Of a stretch of 19,730 nt of DNA, positions 7,184-14,469 are shown one piece after another. Source of the stretch: Planctomycetaceae bacterium (GTDB lineage Bacteria; Planctomycetota; Planctomycetia; Pirellulales; Thermoguttaceae); NCBI GenBank assembly GCA_031274385.1, contig JAISQH010000459.1:1-19730 (forward strand), read 5' to 3'. Position 1 is the first letter of the stretch; every line of letters starts with the position of its first letter. The notes under the pieces were generated by a model that was not told the DNA's origin, did no database searches, and saw only the letters and a list, made by a program, of their open reading frames with translations. The position numbers were made by a program, and so were the translations under genes.

Positions 7184-8131
7184 TTATCCGGCTTTCCTTA
7201 AAATACTCTTATCTTTATTGAGACATAATTGTCGTTGTTGTTTCCACCATTCGATACTGCGTTGAAGTCCTTCTTCAAGAGTAACCTTTGGATGCCAGCC
7301 GACTTCTTGCATCATACGGGTAATACTGGGAACACAAAACGGACGGCGATAATCGGAATCAAAACTTCCCCATTCAATCTTTCCCTTAAAATCCATGATG
7401 TCGGCTATTTTTGTAACCATTTCACGTAACAGAACAGGAATGCCGGTTCCGATATTAACGATTCCAGTTACATCGCTTTCGAGCAAGGCAACTAAACCGT
7501 CGCCAAGATCTTGAACGTAAACCGCATCCTGATATTTCATACAGTGTCCGACTTTGATGTCTGCTCCGTCTAAAATATTATTGATGACAGAAGCGGTTAA
7601 ACGGTACGGTTTGTCATACGGTCCGTAAGCGGGAAAAAGACGAGCCCAACTCAAACTGATCCCATAATGTTTGGCACAAGCACAAACAAGATCGCTTAAA
7701 GCGGCTTTACATTTTCCGTAAATCATTTCCGGTGATGTTTGCGTTACATACTCTGTACAATAATTCCCGTGTTCGGAATCATACTCGGCAACCGAACCGG
7801 CAAAAACCGCCCGTTTGCCGCCGGTTTCATGAAAAACTTCCAACAAATTCAGTGTTGCCATCGTCCACTGAATATTGATGGATGGATTATGATGATGGTT
7901 ATTACCGAGAAACCATGCCAGATGAATTAATTGATCGGTTTGAATGGATTCGACGATTTCCTTTGTTTCCGCATGATTCATCAGATTGACTCGATGCAAA
8001 ACAACTCCGTCGGTTGTGGGGATAGGATTCGAAGAATAAAAAGCGTGAACTTCATATCCAGCCGCAATCAACGGAGCGATGGTATGCCGTCCTACCTGAC
8101 CGGATGCACCTGTTAAAATAATACGTTTCAT
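7184..8131 (-). CDS. Extended SDR, NAD-dependent sugar-nucleotide epimerase/dehydratase or reductase
   Basis: 315 residues; the start is the ATG at 8131. The N-terminal Rossmann motif is GASGQVG at 8-14. The catalytic set is visible: the serine in AGS at 111-113 and Y138-x3-K142 in MIYGKCKAA. YGPYDKPYRLTASVINN at 169-185 is the substrate-side region usual for nucleotide-sugar SDRs. Size and layout resemble CDP-sugar 4-ketoreductases such as abequose synthase (RfbJ type). In a locus with rfbF, rfbG and a 3,5-epimerase, a 4-keto reduction step is the most likely job. That is inference from context; a 4-epimerase is an alternative. It follows a 543-bp repeat-filled gap, so it may have its own promoter or depend on readthrough. 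Confidence 0.85.
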   Translation of the reverse strand: MKRIILTGASGQVGRHTIAPLIAAGYEVHAFYSSNPIPTTDGVVLHRVNLMNHAETKEIVESIQTDQLIHLAWFLGNNHHHNPSINIQWTMATLNLLEVFHETGGKRAVFAGSVAEYDSEHGNYCTEYVTQTSPEMIYGKCKAALSDLVCACAKHYGISLSWARLFPAYGPYDKPYRLTASVINNILDGADIKVGHCMKYQDAVYVQDLGDGLVALLESDVTGIVNIGTGIPVLLREMVTKIADIMDFKGKIEWGSFDSDYRRPFCVPSITRMMQEVGWHPKVTLEEGLQRSIEWWKQQRQLCLNKDKSILRKAG

Positions 8132-8175
8132 AAATAATCAGTAAAAATAATAGTTGGAGGTACTAAATCTTAAAT

Positions 8176-8203
8176 GGAACCTTCGTGAAGGAACCTTCGT
8201 GAA
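8176..8203 (+). repeat. Tandem 14-bp repeat GGAACCTTCGTGAA, two copies
   Basis: Two exact, adjacent copies (8176-8189 and 8190-8203). A third, slightly different copy (GAATCTTCGTGAAC) lies at 8452-8465, on the far side of the 161-bp inverted-repeat element. Confidence 0.75.
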
Positions 8204-8238
8204 CAAATTTTTCGTAATGCGGCAACGCCGCAAAATAT

Positions 8239-8399
8239 CATAGCGTAGGGGCAATCGCCCTACGTTACGGTTGATCACAAATACACTTTCGCCTCAACGG
8301 GGCAATCATATTATAACGTACGATAATGATATGATTGGGGTGTTAGCACGACAAGGTTTGGGGCAATAATCATACGTAGGGCGATTGCCCTACGCTATG
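8239..8399. repeat. 161-bp nested inverted-repeat element (REP/MITE-like)
   Basis: The ends (8239-8264 and 8375-8399) are inverted copies of each other with a single-base length difference. Each end is itself a hairpin, for example CGTAGGGC-GATT-GCCCTACG on the right. Inside is a second inverted pair around GCAATCATAT (about 8301-8310) and ATATGATTG (about 8329-8337). The whole element can fold into a branched cruciform. It has no coding capacity. Confidence 0.7.
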
Positions 8400-8497
8400 G
8401 TATTAAACCCCGTTGGGGTGGGTAAATTATTTGTGAACGGTTGCTTAAATTGAATCTTCGTGAACAGTTATGTATTTTTGTGTCATTGCCACGCTAG

Positions 8498-8517
8498 CGG
8501 CAACATTATTGTTGCCG
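8498..8517. repeat. Hairpin CGGCAAC-N6-GTTGCCG
   Basis: Perfect 7-bp stem with the 6-base loop ATTATT. On the minus strand it is not followed by a T-run, so an intrinsic terminator is unlikely. Confidence 0.55.
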
Positions 8518-8674
8518 ATATTATGTTCTTAAACTTCTTTCCGGTGGTTATCACTGCCGGTTATTCATTATAAAATCGCTACGCGGTATCGTACTGATAC
8601 GCAACTTTTTCCGACATGATAACCTGTTCTTGTTACATTGTAAAATGTCCCTAAACTCTTACCAAAATAGATTG

Positions 8675-9946
8675 TTACATCAATTTTAATTCTTCTGCGG
8701 CGTTCAAACCGGAAACAAGTGCCTGATCTGTCCAATAATATTTCCATTCACCAAAACGTCCCGCAGAAAGGATGTCAATTGATTTCAAATATTTTTGTAT
8801 CTTATCCGCACGGGAACGAGTATCGGGATAATGGATAACGTTACCATAAGGAAGAAGGCGGACATCTACAAATAACGGTTCATTTTTTGATGCCAACTTC
8901 ATTTTTTCCAAAGCATAAAGGGCGTTGTTGATATAATAATCTTCACTTAGAAATTTTTCTTTTCCCGGATGAAGATAACATTCCATTTGAATGGCACCGC
9001 AATTTTTTGGAACATTATTGGGTGATTTGAGACCGGATGAATAAATTCTTGCAGCAAGAATATCTTCATCATAAATGTACCACCAAAGATATTTCATTAT
9101 ATCCGGTCGTTTAAATCCCATCGAAACAATAACGACCTGCGTTGCTGCAAGTTGTTTCGCTGTATCTTTCATTTCTGTTGGAATATCTTTAATTTGTTGT
9201 ACAATTTTTGTAAGCGGAAGTGTACTGATTAAATGGTCATACGTTACCGAAGTCCCATCAGTAAAAAAAATCATCTTTTTCTTTACATCAATGAGTTCCG
9301 AGCATTTTGAAAATACAATTCTGGCATTTTTTCGTAATGGATCGAGAAACCGGATAAAACCGCCGGTTTTCGGATACAACATCGCATCAGCATAATAAAC
9401 GTTTTTTGTTTCCGAAGAAAACGCTCCATACAACACTTCTTCTTCGGAAGGACGATACATACGATAACCAACCCAATCAGTACCGAGAACGGATGCTTCT
9501 TCACGCCAATATTTGCGCGTGTAACGTTCGGGAAATTCCGTAGCAATATAATCTCCAAATTGAATATGAAGCCATTGTTGAAACGTTTCAACATTTTCCT
9601 GAAGCGGCGGTCGTTTGAAAAAACCGGAAATCGCTTTGATTCGTTCTTCAATAGGCAGCGCATGTAAATTGTTCTGAACGGGATGGCGAATCCAAAATTC
9701 TTGTGCAAAATTCCAAGCGTCGGGCGGGTGGGAAAAATGTTCCGTTTTTTGAAAAAAAGGAATGGCTCTTTCTTCTTTGGCAAAAGAAAAATGGACGGCA
9801 TTATCGAAACAAAATCCTTGAATATTAAAACTGTCACAAAGTCCGCCAACGGTTTCGCGAGCCTCGTAAATAGTCGCATTGTGTCCCAGACCGTAACTTG
9901 CGGCAAGACCGGCAATACCTGAACCTAAAATTATAACGTTATTCAT
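8675..9946 (-). CDS. FAD-dependent amine-oxidase-like oxidoreductase
   Basis: 423 residues; the start is the ATG at 9946. The N-terminus has the dinucleotide-binding pattern: VIILGSGIAGLAASYGL with GSGIAG at 8-13, the acidic residue E28 in IYEAR, then GG at 34-35 and a conserved His/Phe-rich stretch after it. A C-terminal FAD segment (ILSAGRFGEWKYYWTDQALVSG, about 390-412) follows. The family includes protoporphyrinogen oxidases, phytoene desaturases and UDP-galactopyranose mutase-like enzymes. Members of unknown substrate are often found in surface-polysaccharide clusters. There is no second haem or carotenoid gene here, so a sugar substrate is the better guess. It is the first gene after a 134-bp gap that contains a purine-rich repeat. 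Confidence 0.85.
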   Translation of the reverse strand: MNNVIILGSGIAGLAASYGLGHNATIYEARETVGGLCDSFNIQGFCFDNAVHFSFAKEERAIPFFQKTEHFSHPPDAWNFAQEFWIRHPVQNNLHALPIEERIKAISGFFKRPPLQENVETFQQWLHIQFGDYIATEFPERYTRKYWREEASVLGTDWVGYRMYRPSEEEVLYGAFSSETKNVYYADAMLYPKTGGFIRFLDPLRKNARIVFSKCSELIDVKKKMIFFTDGTSVTYDHLISTLPLTKIVQQIKDIPTEMKDTAKQLAATQVVIVSMGFKRPDIMKYLWWYIYDEDILAARIYSSGLKSPNNVPKNCGAIQMECYLHPGKEKFLSEDYYINNALYALEKMKLASKNEPLFVDVRLLPYGNVIHYPDTRSRADKIQKYLKSIDILSAGRFGEWKYYWTDQALVSGLNAAEELKLM

Positions 9947-9975
9947 GATAAAAATATTGGGATTTTAAAACGGAA

Positions 9976-10033
9976 GGCACGGAATTTTCTACGTTTTCTG
10001 TGTTTTCCATGTTTATTCAGTGTGTTCCGTGTT
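9976..10033. repeat. Purine-rich intergenic repeat (minus-strand orientation)
   Basis: On the minus strand this reads AACACGGAACACACTGAAT, then CATGGAAAACACAGAAAACG, the same 'ACACGGAA / ACACAGAAA' style as the runs at 1857-1893 and 3185-3216. It lies between the double glycosyltransferase and the FAD oxidoreductase. Confidence 0.5.
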
Positions 10034-10080
10034 AAAAAAATTTAGAAACAATCAGGAAAATTAAGCAACTTTTTTATCGG

Positions 10081-12552
10081 CTATTTCGTCAACATGTAAA
10101 ATCGCTGTTTTTTTTCGGAACAATTATATTGTTCCTGTAAGTTCTTTAGCTCGGCAGCAAGTTTGGAAACCTGCTCACGCAAGGCATCACTCTCTTTACG
10201 TTGCTGTTCGAGAAGATGTGCTTGATAGGATTGAACACCATTGATACGCTGTTCCACATGGTCAATCCGCATGATCTGCGATCTTCCGACAAGATTAAAA
10301 CAACGTTCTATAAATGATCTGAAAGGGCGTAGTATTCGTTTAAGAAACAGTTTAATCTTTGTCTTCATCATTACTTTCATAGTAACACTCGCAATTGGTA
10401 TTGGTTCGGAGATATGTAAAATCTTTTGAAGTACTTGTTTTGTGTATTGATAAGCCTGTGGATGTATTCTTGCAAAGTCACAACTTTCATCTGCAAAATA
10501 GGCATAAATTTCTTCTGCACTCGGTACAATGGCTTGTTCGACACGATGTAATTCCGTTGGAAATTTCGAAGCAATTATAGAATATTCATTATGGATAAAA
10601 AGTGCTTGTGTGTACAGAAAAGTGAACTTAAATTTTTCATAACATTGTGTGTCGATCAATCTTTTTTTTATTTGATCTAACATTGGCACGATATCCAAAT
10701 GGACAGTAGATTCAGAACGAGTTGTTGAGGTTGGTCTAGGTCGCCACATATAAAGAACATCTGGTATACGAATGAATTTTCCACCGATTCTTTGTGCTTC
10801 CCACACAAACCATACATCTTCGCAAAACATGTTTTCGTGAAAATACAAATTATTAGAAAGAAGATATTCGGTTCTCCATAAACGATCCCAAACTAACGTA
10901 TAACAGGTAAAAATACGATATCCTTCATTGGAATCCATATCAAAACAAGGTTCATGAGCTTTGGCAGCATAATATGGTGATGTTATATTTTGAGCAGTAT
11001 AATAATCGAAAAAAACAACATCAGAATTTGTTCGTTCTGCTTCTTCAACAGTTCGTTCGCATAATATAGGCGAAACAATATCATCGCAATCTACAAATTG
11101 TACATATTTTCCCCTAATATAAGGATAAGCTGCATTGCGACCTCCTCCCGACCTGCGATTGTCGTTTAAGGTGATAACTTTAAATCTTGAATCACGTGCG
11201 GCATATTCCTCAAGAATTTTTCCAGAATTATCAGGTGAACCATTGTTAACACAAATCACTTCAATATTTTTCAATGTTTGAATCGCAATAGAATCAAGAC
11301 ATTCACGAAGGCAATCCGGTTCAACCTTGTATACAGGTACAATAAATGACACGATCGGTTTTTCAAAATTATTATTTTGCTGTAATTTTTCTATTTTAAC
11401 TATGATATGTGGGAAAATATATTGCATATACCAATTCAATATTTTTTTAGCATGCGGATGTATAGACGATGAAAAATGAAACATAAATTCTACATCATTA
11501 TTTGAGGTTTCATCATGGCAAATGGACAAGAGCTTTCGTAAAGTACAATCGAATTTATTGTCTTTATTTTTTGATAATATCTTCTCATAAACATTAAAGA
11601 CCATCCGCCATTTATAATTGAGAAAATCGTTTTGCCAGATGGAATAAATATCTTTCTCTTGAAGGTGTTGCTGTATTTTTTTGATGGTATTCCAACAATC
11701 AAGTAAACCAACAATATTAGTATTGGATACACCTGTACTTCGATTGCGCCACTTATAAAGTATTTCATGAAGAGCAACAGTTTTTTTTGCAACCGTTAAT
11801 ACTTGCCAACAAAACAGGTGGTCATCGAAATATTGATCTGCGAATTGTATATTATTTTTACGCAAGAAATCTGTTTTGATAACTTTATTCCATTGAGCAT
11901 TAAAATGAAAAAGAGTTGAATAAATTCTTTTTTGTGTATCAATTTCAATACAGCCGTCTTGAGGAAGAGCCCAATGATAATCCCAATTCCATTCAGAAGC
12001 ATCTGGATAAAATACAACAACATCTGCATTATACTCCTCGGCTCGATAAAAAGATTTTGCACATAAATCTGGGTAGAGCCAGTCATCGGAATCGGCAAAA
12101 AAAACATACTTACCTTGTACATATTTAAGACCTTCATTTCGCCCGCCGCCGTGACCTACATTTTCTCGGAGGGTGATAATGCGTAAACGGTTGTCTTTTA
12201 CCGTATATTCTACCAATAATTCACCAGTACAATCATGTGAACCATTATTGACAGCAATAATCTCAATCTCCTGTAATGTTTGTGCCAAAACCGAATCCAT
12301 ACAAGAACGAAATTCGTTTAAATAACTTTCAACATTATAACACGGTATTACAATGGATACTTTCGGTGTTTTCAAAGAGATTGGTTGTATGTTGGTTTGC
12401 ATTGTTAAATTATTAGAGTTAGAATTATTGGCGGAATTAATATTCTTGTAAACGTTTTTGAGTTTACAAACCTGTGAGAGTTTAATATATTTTTTCTGTA
12501 ATTCCATGATAAGCTTCTTTGAATCTTCCTTTTTATTTTTTATACTTACCAT
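10081..12552 (-). CDS. Bifunctional glycosyltransferase with two GT2 domains and a coiled-coil tail
   Basis: 823 residues from the ATG at 12552; a GTG two codons upstream is possible. The first GT2 domain (about 63-170) has VSIVIPCYNVESYL, VNNGSHD and the DSDD metal motif at 154-157. The second (about 398-500) has VSFIVPVYKVEPDCL, VNNGSPDNSG and DCDD at 488-491. Each domain also has the GGGRN motif of this subfamily. Both sites look complete, so the enzyme may add two different sugars and build a repeating disaccharide, as other double-domain polymerases do. The last 60 residues (about 755-815) form a heptad-type coiled coil rich in Gln, Glu and Lys. The gene starts 19 bases after the sulfotransferase stop. 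The product is cytosolic or membrane-associated. The domain call is firm; the products are inferred. Confidence 0.92.
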   Translation of the reverse strand: MVSIKNKKEDSKKLIMELQKKYIKLSQVCKLKNVYKNINSANNSNSNNLTMQTNIQPISLKTPKVSIVIPCYNVESYLNEFRSCMDSVLAQTLQEIEIIAVNNGSHDCTGELLVEYTVKDNRLRIITLRENVGHGGGRNEGLKYVQGKYVFFADSDDWLYPDLCAKSFYRAEEYNADVVVFYPDASEWNWDYHWALPQDGCIEIDTQKRIYSTLFHFNAQWNKVIKTDFLRKNNIQFADQYFDDHLFCWQVLTVAKKTVALHEILYKWRNRSTGVSNTNIVGLLDCWNTIKKIQQHLQEKDIYSIWQNDFLNYKWRMVFNVYEKILSKNKDNKFDCTLRKLLSICHDETSNNDVEFMFHFSSSIHPHAKKILNWYMQYIFPHIIVKIEKLQQNNNFEKPIVSFIVPVYKVEPDCLRECLDSIAIQTLKNIEVICVNNGSPDNSGKILEEYAARDSRFKVITLNDNRRSGGGRNAAYPYIRGKYVQFVDCDDIVSPILCERTVEEAERTNSDVVFFDYYTAQNITSPYYAAKAHEPCFDMDSNEGYRIFTCYTLVWDRLWRTEYLLSNNLYFHENMFCEDVWFVWEAQRIGGKFIRIPDVLYMWRPRPTSTTRSESTVHLDIVPMLDQIKKRLIDTQCYEKFKFTFLYTQALFIHNEYSIIASKFPTELHRVEQAIVPSAEEIYAYFADESCDFARIHPQAYQYTKQVLQKILHISEPIPIASVTMKVMMKTKIKLFLKRILRPFRSFIERCFNLVGRSQIMRIDHVEQRINGVQSYQAHLLEQQRKESDALREQVSKLAAELKNLQEQYNCSEKKQRFYMLTK

Positions 12553-12571
12553 CTGCACATTCCAAGTATTT

Positions 12572-13798
12572 TCAATAAAAAAACTTGATTTTTGATGTTT
12601 TTTGAAATATGGAAAAACAAGGGAATTTTTGTTTAAAATTCTTGGAAAGTGCAGTTACCAGGTCTTTTTGAGTATTCACTAAGTCTTGTCGAAGGTGGCA
12701 AAGTACCTTGTCCTTTTCAGCAATCTGAGAAGTGAAATGATTATGTTGTGACTGTAATAAATTATTTTTTTCTTCAAATTGTTCTTTCAATAAAAAGACA
12801 CTGATTTCCAGTGCCTCATCTACTGTCACTTCTGCAGGAGCATTTTCTGGATACTTTGATAAATCTGTTTCTTCAAATAGAGTTTCACGTCCCAAAAATT
12901 TTTGAGCAACTTTGTTATTCGATTCATAAAATTTTTCTCTGACAAATTTAACTTGTTTTTGAGAAAATACATAATCTTTTCCTTTGTAATGTTTCTCTAA
13001 TAGAGAAACAATACTTCCTCGAATTTCAGAAGTAAAAGGTACGTATTTATTAAATCTAAACAGAAAATTGGCGGCTTTGGCATTGATTGAAACATTTTGA
13101 TCTTCAATACGTTTCATACCATCAAGACTAAAGCCGACACAGTCAGCAAAATCTTCAATGAGATCATTTCGAACCAAGGATTTCTTTTCAAACAATCGTA
13201 CAGAAAAACAGTCTTTGTGGAAAAATTCATTCCATGTCGATAATATATTATCATAATCGTACCATTCTTGTTCATAATCTTCTGCTGAGGTAATAGGAGG
13301 CAGGTCAGCTCCTATTCTTAAAAGAGTATTCAAAGAACTAGAAATGGCATCTTCTTGTTTTCTAAGATAAACAATGATTGAAAAAGAATCAAAAAAAGGT
13401 TCTAACAATTGTTTTATATTTTTAACATCACAATATGATGCCAACATTTCTGCCGAAAAAATAACTGTATGAATATTTGATGTTAGAGAAGATAGAGATT
13501 GATTAAATTGCTCTTTAATAAATTCTTGGATTACTAATTCATCATCAGACTGTCTTTGGTTCATCCAGACTCGTATATATTTATCTTGTTGATTTGGTAC
13601 TAAACATAAATATAACAAAAAAATATGATTATTATCTATACCCAATAGACGTTTTTCTCCATTTACATCGGTCATGGAAAAAATACCGTGCGCAAAGTGA
13701 AACCCTTGTTTTTGAAGTTCTTCTCGGTTAGCTCCGAGCGTTTCCTGAATAGTTGTTGTACCAGTTTTGGGGGTTCCGATGTGGAGAATGGCTTTCAT
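12572..13798 (-). CDS. PAPS-dependent sulfotransferase-like protein with a coiled-coil tail
   Basis: 408 residues; the start is the ATG at 13798. The N-terminal HIGTPKTGTTTIQ (6-18) matches the 5'-phosphosulfate-binding loop of sulfotransferases. VYLRKQEDAISSSL (143-156) matches the 3'-phosphate-binding region, with R146 and S154 at the usual spacing of eight. Such enzymes move sulfate from PAPS to a hydroxyl or amino group, here presumably on a sugar of the glycan. Residues about 330-395 are a long coiled coil (KEQFEEKNNLLQSQ, IAEKDKVLCHLRQDLVNTQK), which is unusual for the family. The next gene upstream encodes a small coiled-coil protein and the next downstream a GT with a coiled-coil tail. 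No PAPS synthesis genes lie in the window. Confidence 0.82.
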   Translation of the reverse strand: MKAILHIGTPKTGTTTIQETLGANREELQKQGFHFAHGIFSMTDVNGEKRLLGIDNNHIFLLYLCLVPNQQDKYIRVWMNQRQSDDELVIQEFIKEQFNQSLSSLTSNIHTVIFSAEMLASYCDVKNIKQLLEPFFDSFSIIVYLRKQEDAISSSLNTLLRIGADLPPITSAEDYEQEWYDYDNILSTWNEFFHKDCFSVRLFEKKSLVRNDLIEDFADCVGFSLDGMKRIEDQNVSINAKAANFLFRFNKYVPFTSEIRGSIVSLLEKHYKGKDYVFSQKQVKFVREKFYESNNKVAQKFLGRETLFEETDLSKYPENAPAEVTVDEALEISVFLLKEQFEEKNNLLQSQHNHFTSQIAEKDKVLCHLRQDLVNTQKDLVTALSKNFKQKFPCFSIFQKTSKIKFFY

Positions 13799-13837
13799 GG
13801 CGGTAAATAAAAAATGAGTTGGAAAAATGAGTTTGGA

Positions 13838-14260
13838 TCAGGCGGCTTTTTCGGATTCAGTTACGGAATTCGTTTCAATATCCTCAAGTTCTTCGTGGAG
13901 TTTCAAAATAGCCCGAAGTTCGTCGATTTCGTATTGGAGGCGTTCGTGTTTGGCTCCCGCTTCAACACCGTTCTCCCAAAGCCGATCAATAAACGAACGC
14001 TTTTGCCATTCAAATAACTTGTTCAATTCTTGCTTGTGCCATTCGAAGATGCCGTATAATTGTTGATCCTTTTGAGATTGTATTCCCGCTTGAACCTGCG
14101 GTTGCACTTGAGCGTGAATCCGTGCATTGATTTCCGCTACGATTTCCGGCTGGTAAAGCAGAAAATTTCTGATTCTCGTCCACCGAACCAATTGCCGTAT
14201 CATAAACTTGGCTGGTCCGAAAAGGATTGTTTTGACAATTCGTTTGAAAAACAAAAACAT
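13838..14260 (-). CDS. Small coiled-coil protein of unknown function
   Basis: 140 residues. The start, the ATG at 14260, is supported by CAGGAG (minus strand, 14271-14276) ten bases upstream, one of the few Shine-Dalgarno sites in the locus. I do not recognise a family. The N-terminal 30 residues are basic and hydrophobic (FLFFKRIVKTILFGPAKFMIRQLVR), like an amphipathic or membrane-touching helix. The rest is helical: a Gln-rich stretch (ARIHAQVQPQVQAGIQSQ), then a probable coiled coil from about 75 to 135. It lies between the RmlC-like epimerase and the sulfotransferase and may be a scaffold for the coiled-coil enzymes that follow. That is inference. Confidence 0.7.
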   Translation of the reverse strand: MFLFFKRIVKTILFGPAKFMIRQLVRWTRIRNFLLYQPEIVAEINARIHAQVQPQVQAGIQSQKDQQLYGIFEWHKQELNKLFEWQKRSFIDRLWENGVEAGAKHERLQYEIDELRAILKLHEELEDIETNSVTESEKAA

Positions 14261-14270
14261 TGGTAAAATT

Positions 14271-14276
14271 CTCCTG
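14271..14276 (-). promoter_or_regulatory. Shine-Dalgarno site of the small coiled-coil gene
   Basis: CAGGAG on the minus strand, ten bases from the ATG at 14260. It fixes the start of this gene and is notable because most neighbours lack such a site. Confidence 0.6.
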
Positions 14277-14285
14277 ATTTGTAAA

Positions 14286-14303
14286 GGGAACTTCTCAAAA
14301 ACC
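14286..14303 (-). repeat. Dispersed intergenic repeat, variant copy (GGTTTTTGAGAAGTTCCC)
   Basis: Minus-strand reading differs from copy 1 (GGTTTTTAGAAGTTCCCT) by one inserted base. With the copy at 14432 it flanks the long hairpin at 14333-14388 in inverted orientation. Confidence 0.5.
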
Positions 14304-14332
14304 TCTTCTCATCTTTTTTCACAGAACAAAAT

Positions 14333-14388
14333 GGTAGGCAACCTCTCTCCGAGAGGTTGCGCTGCCTCTCGGAGAGAGGCAGCCTACC
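14333..14388. repeat. 56-bp palindromic element between epimerase and coiled-coil genes
   Basis: Outer arms GGTAGGC (14333-14339) and GCCTACC (14382-14388) pair. Inside them CTCTCTCCGAGAGG pairs perfectly with CCTCTCGGAGAGAG. The halves can also fold as two smaller hairpins, GCAACCTCT/AGAGGTTGC and GCTGCCTCTC/GAGAGGCAGC. The minus-strand transcript has no T-run after it, so it is more likely a REP-like or RNA-processing element than a terminator. Confidence 0.75.
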
Positions 14389-14431
14389 TTGTTGTTCCAA
14401 ATCAATTAGTATGAAATAAGAGATAAAAAGC

Positions 14432-14450
14432 GGGTTTTTAGAAGTTGCCT
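14432..14450 (+). repeat. Dispersed intergenic repeat, copy 3 (core GTTTTTAGAAGTT)
   Basis: GGGTTTTTAGAAGTTGCCT, sharing 13 exact core bases with copies 1 and 2. It lies just downstream of the RmlC-like gene's stop codon. Confidence 0.6.
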
Positions 14451-14469
14451 AAAGGTAAAAAACTTTGAG

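Larger units (their letters stand above)
8132..8674. other. 543-bp gap filled with repeats and hairpins
   Basis: No gene is visible between the FAD oxidoreductase and the SDR gene. The gap holds a tandem 14-bp repeat, TGCGGCAACGCCGCA (8218-8232), a 161-bp nested inverted-repeat element (8239-8399), CCCCGTTGGGG (8409-8419), a hairpin at 8498-8517 and further imperfect palindromes up to about 8600. All are described separately or in the findings. Confidence 0.7.

Noticed and set aside
9283..9915. Minus-strand frame of 210 codons inside the FAD oxidoreductase
   Set aside because: It overlaps the conserved gene in another frame and shows no domain.
3733..12650. Shared string GAAAGTGCAGTT near 3733 and 12640
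   Set aside because: The second copy is inside the sulfotransferase coding sequence and flanking bases do not match; probably chance.
14333..14388. Long palindrome as an intrinsic terminator
   Set aside because: No T-run follows on the minus strand, the direction of transcription here.
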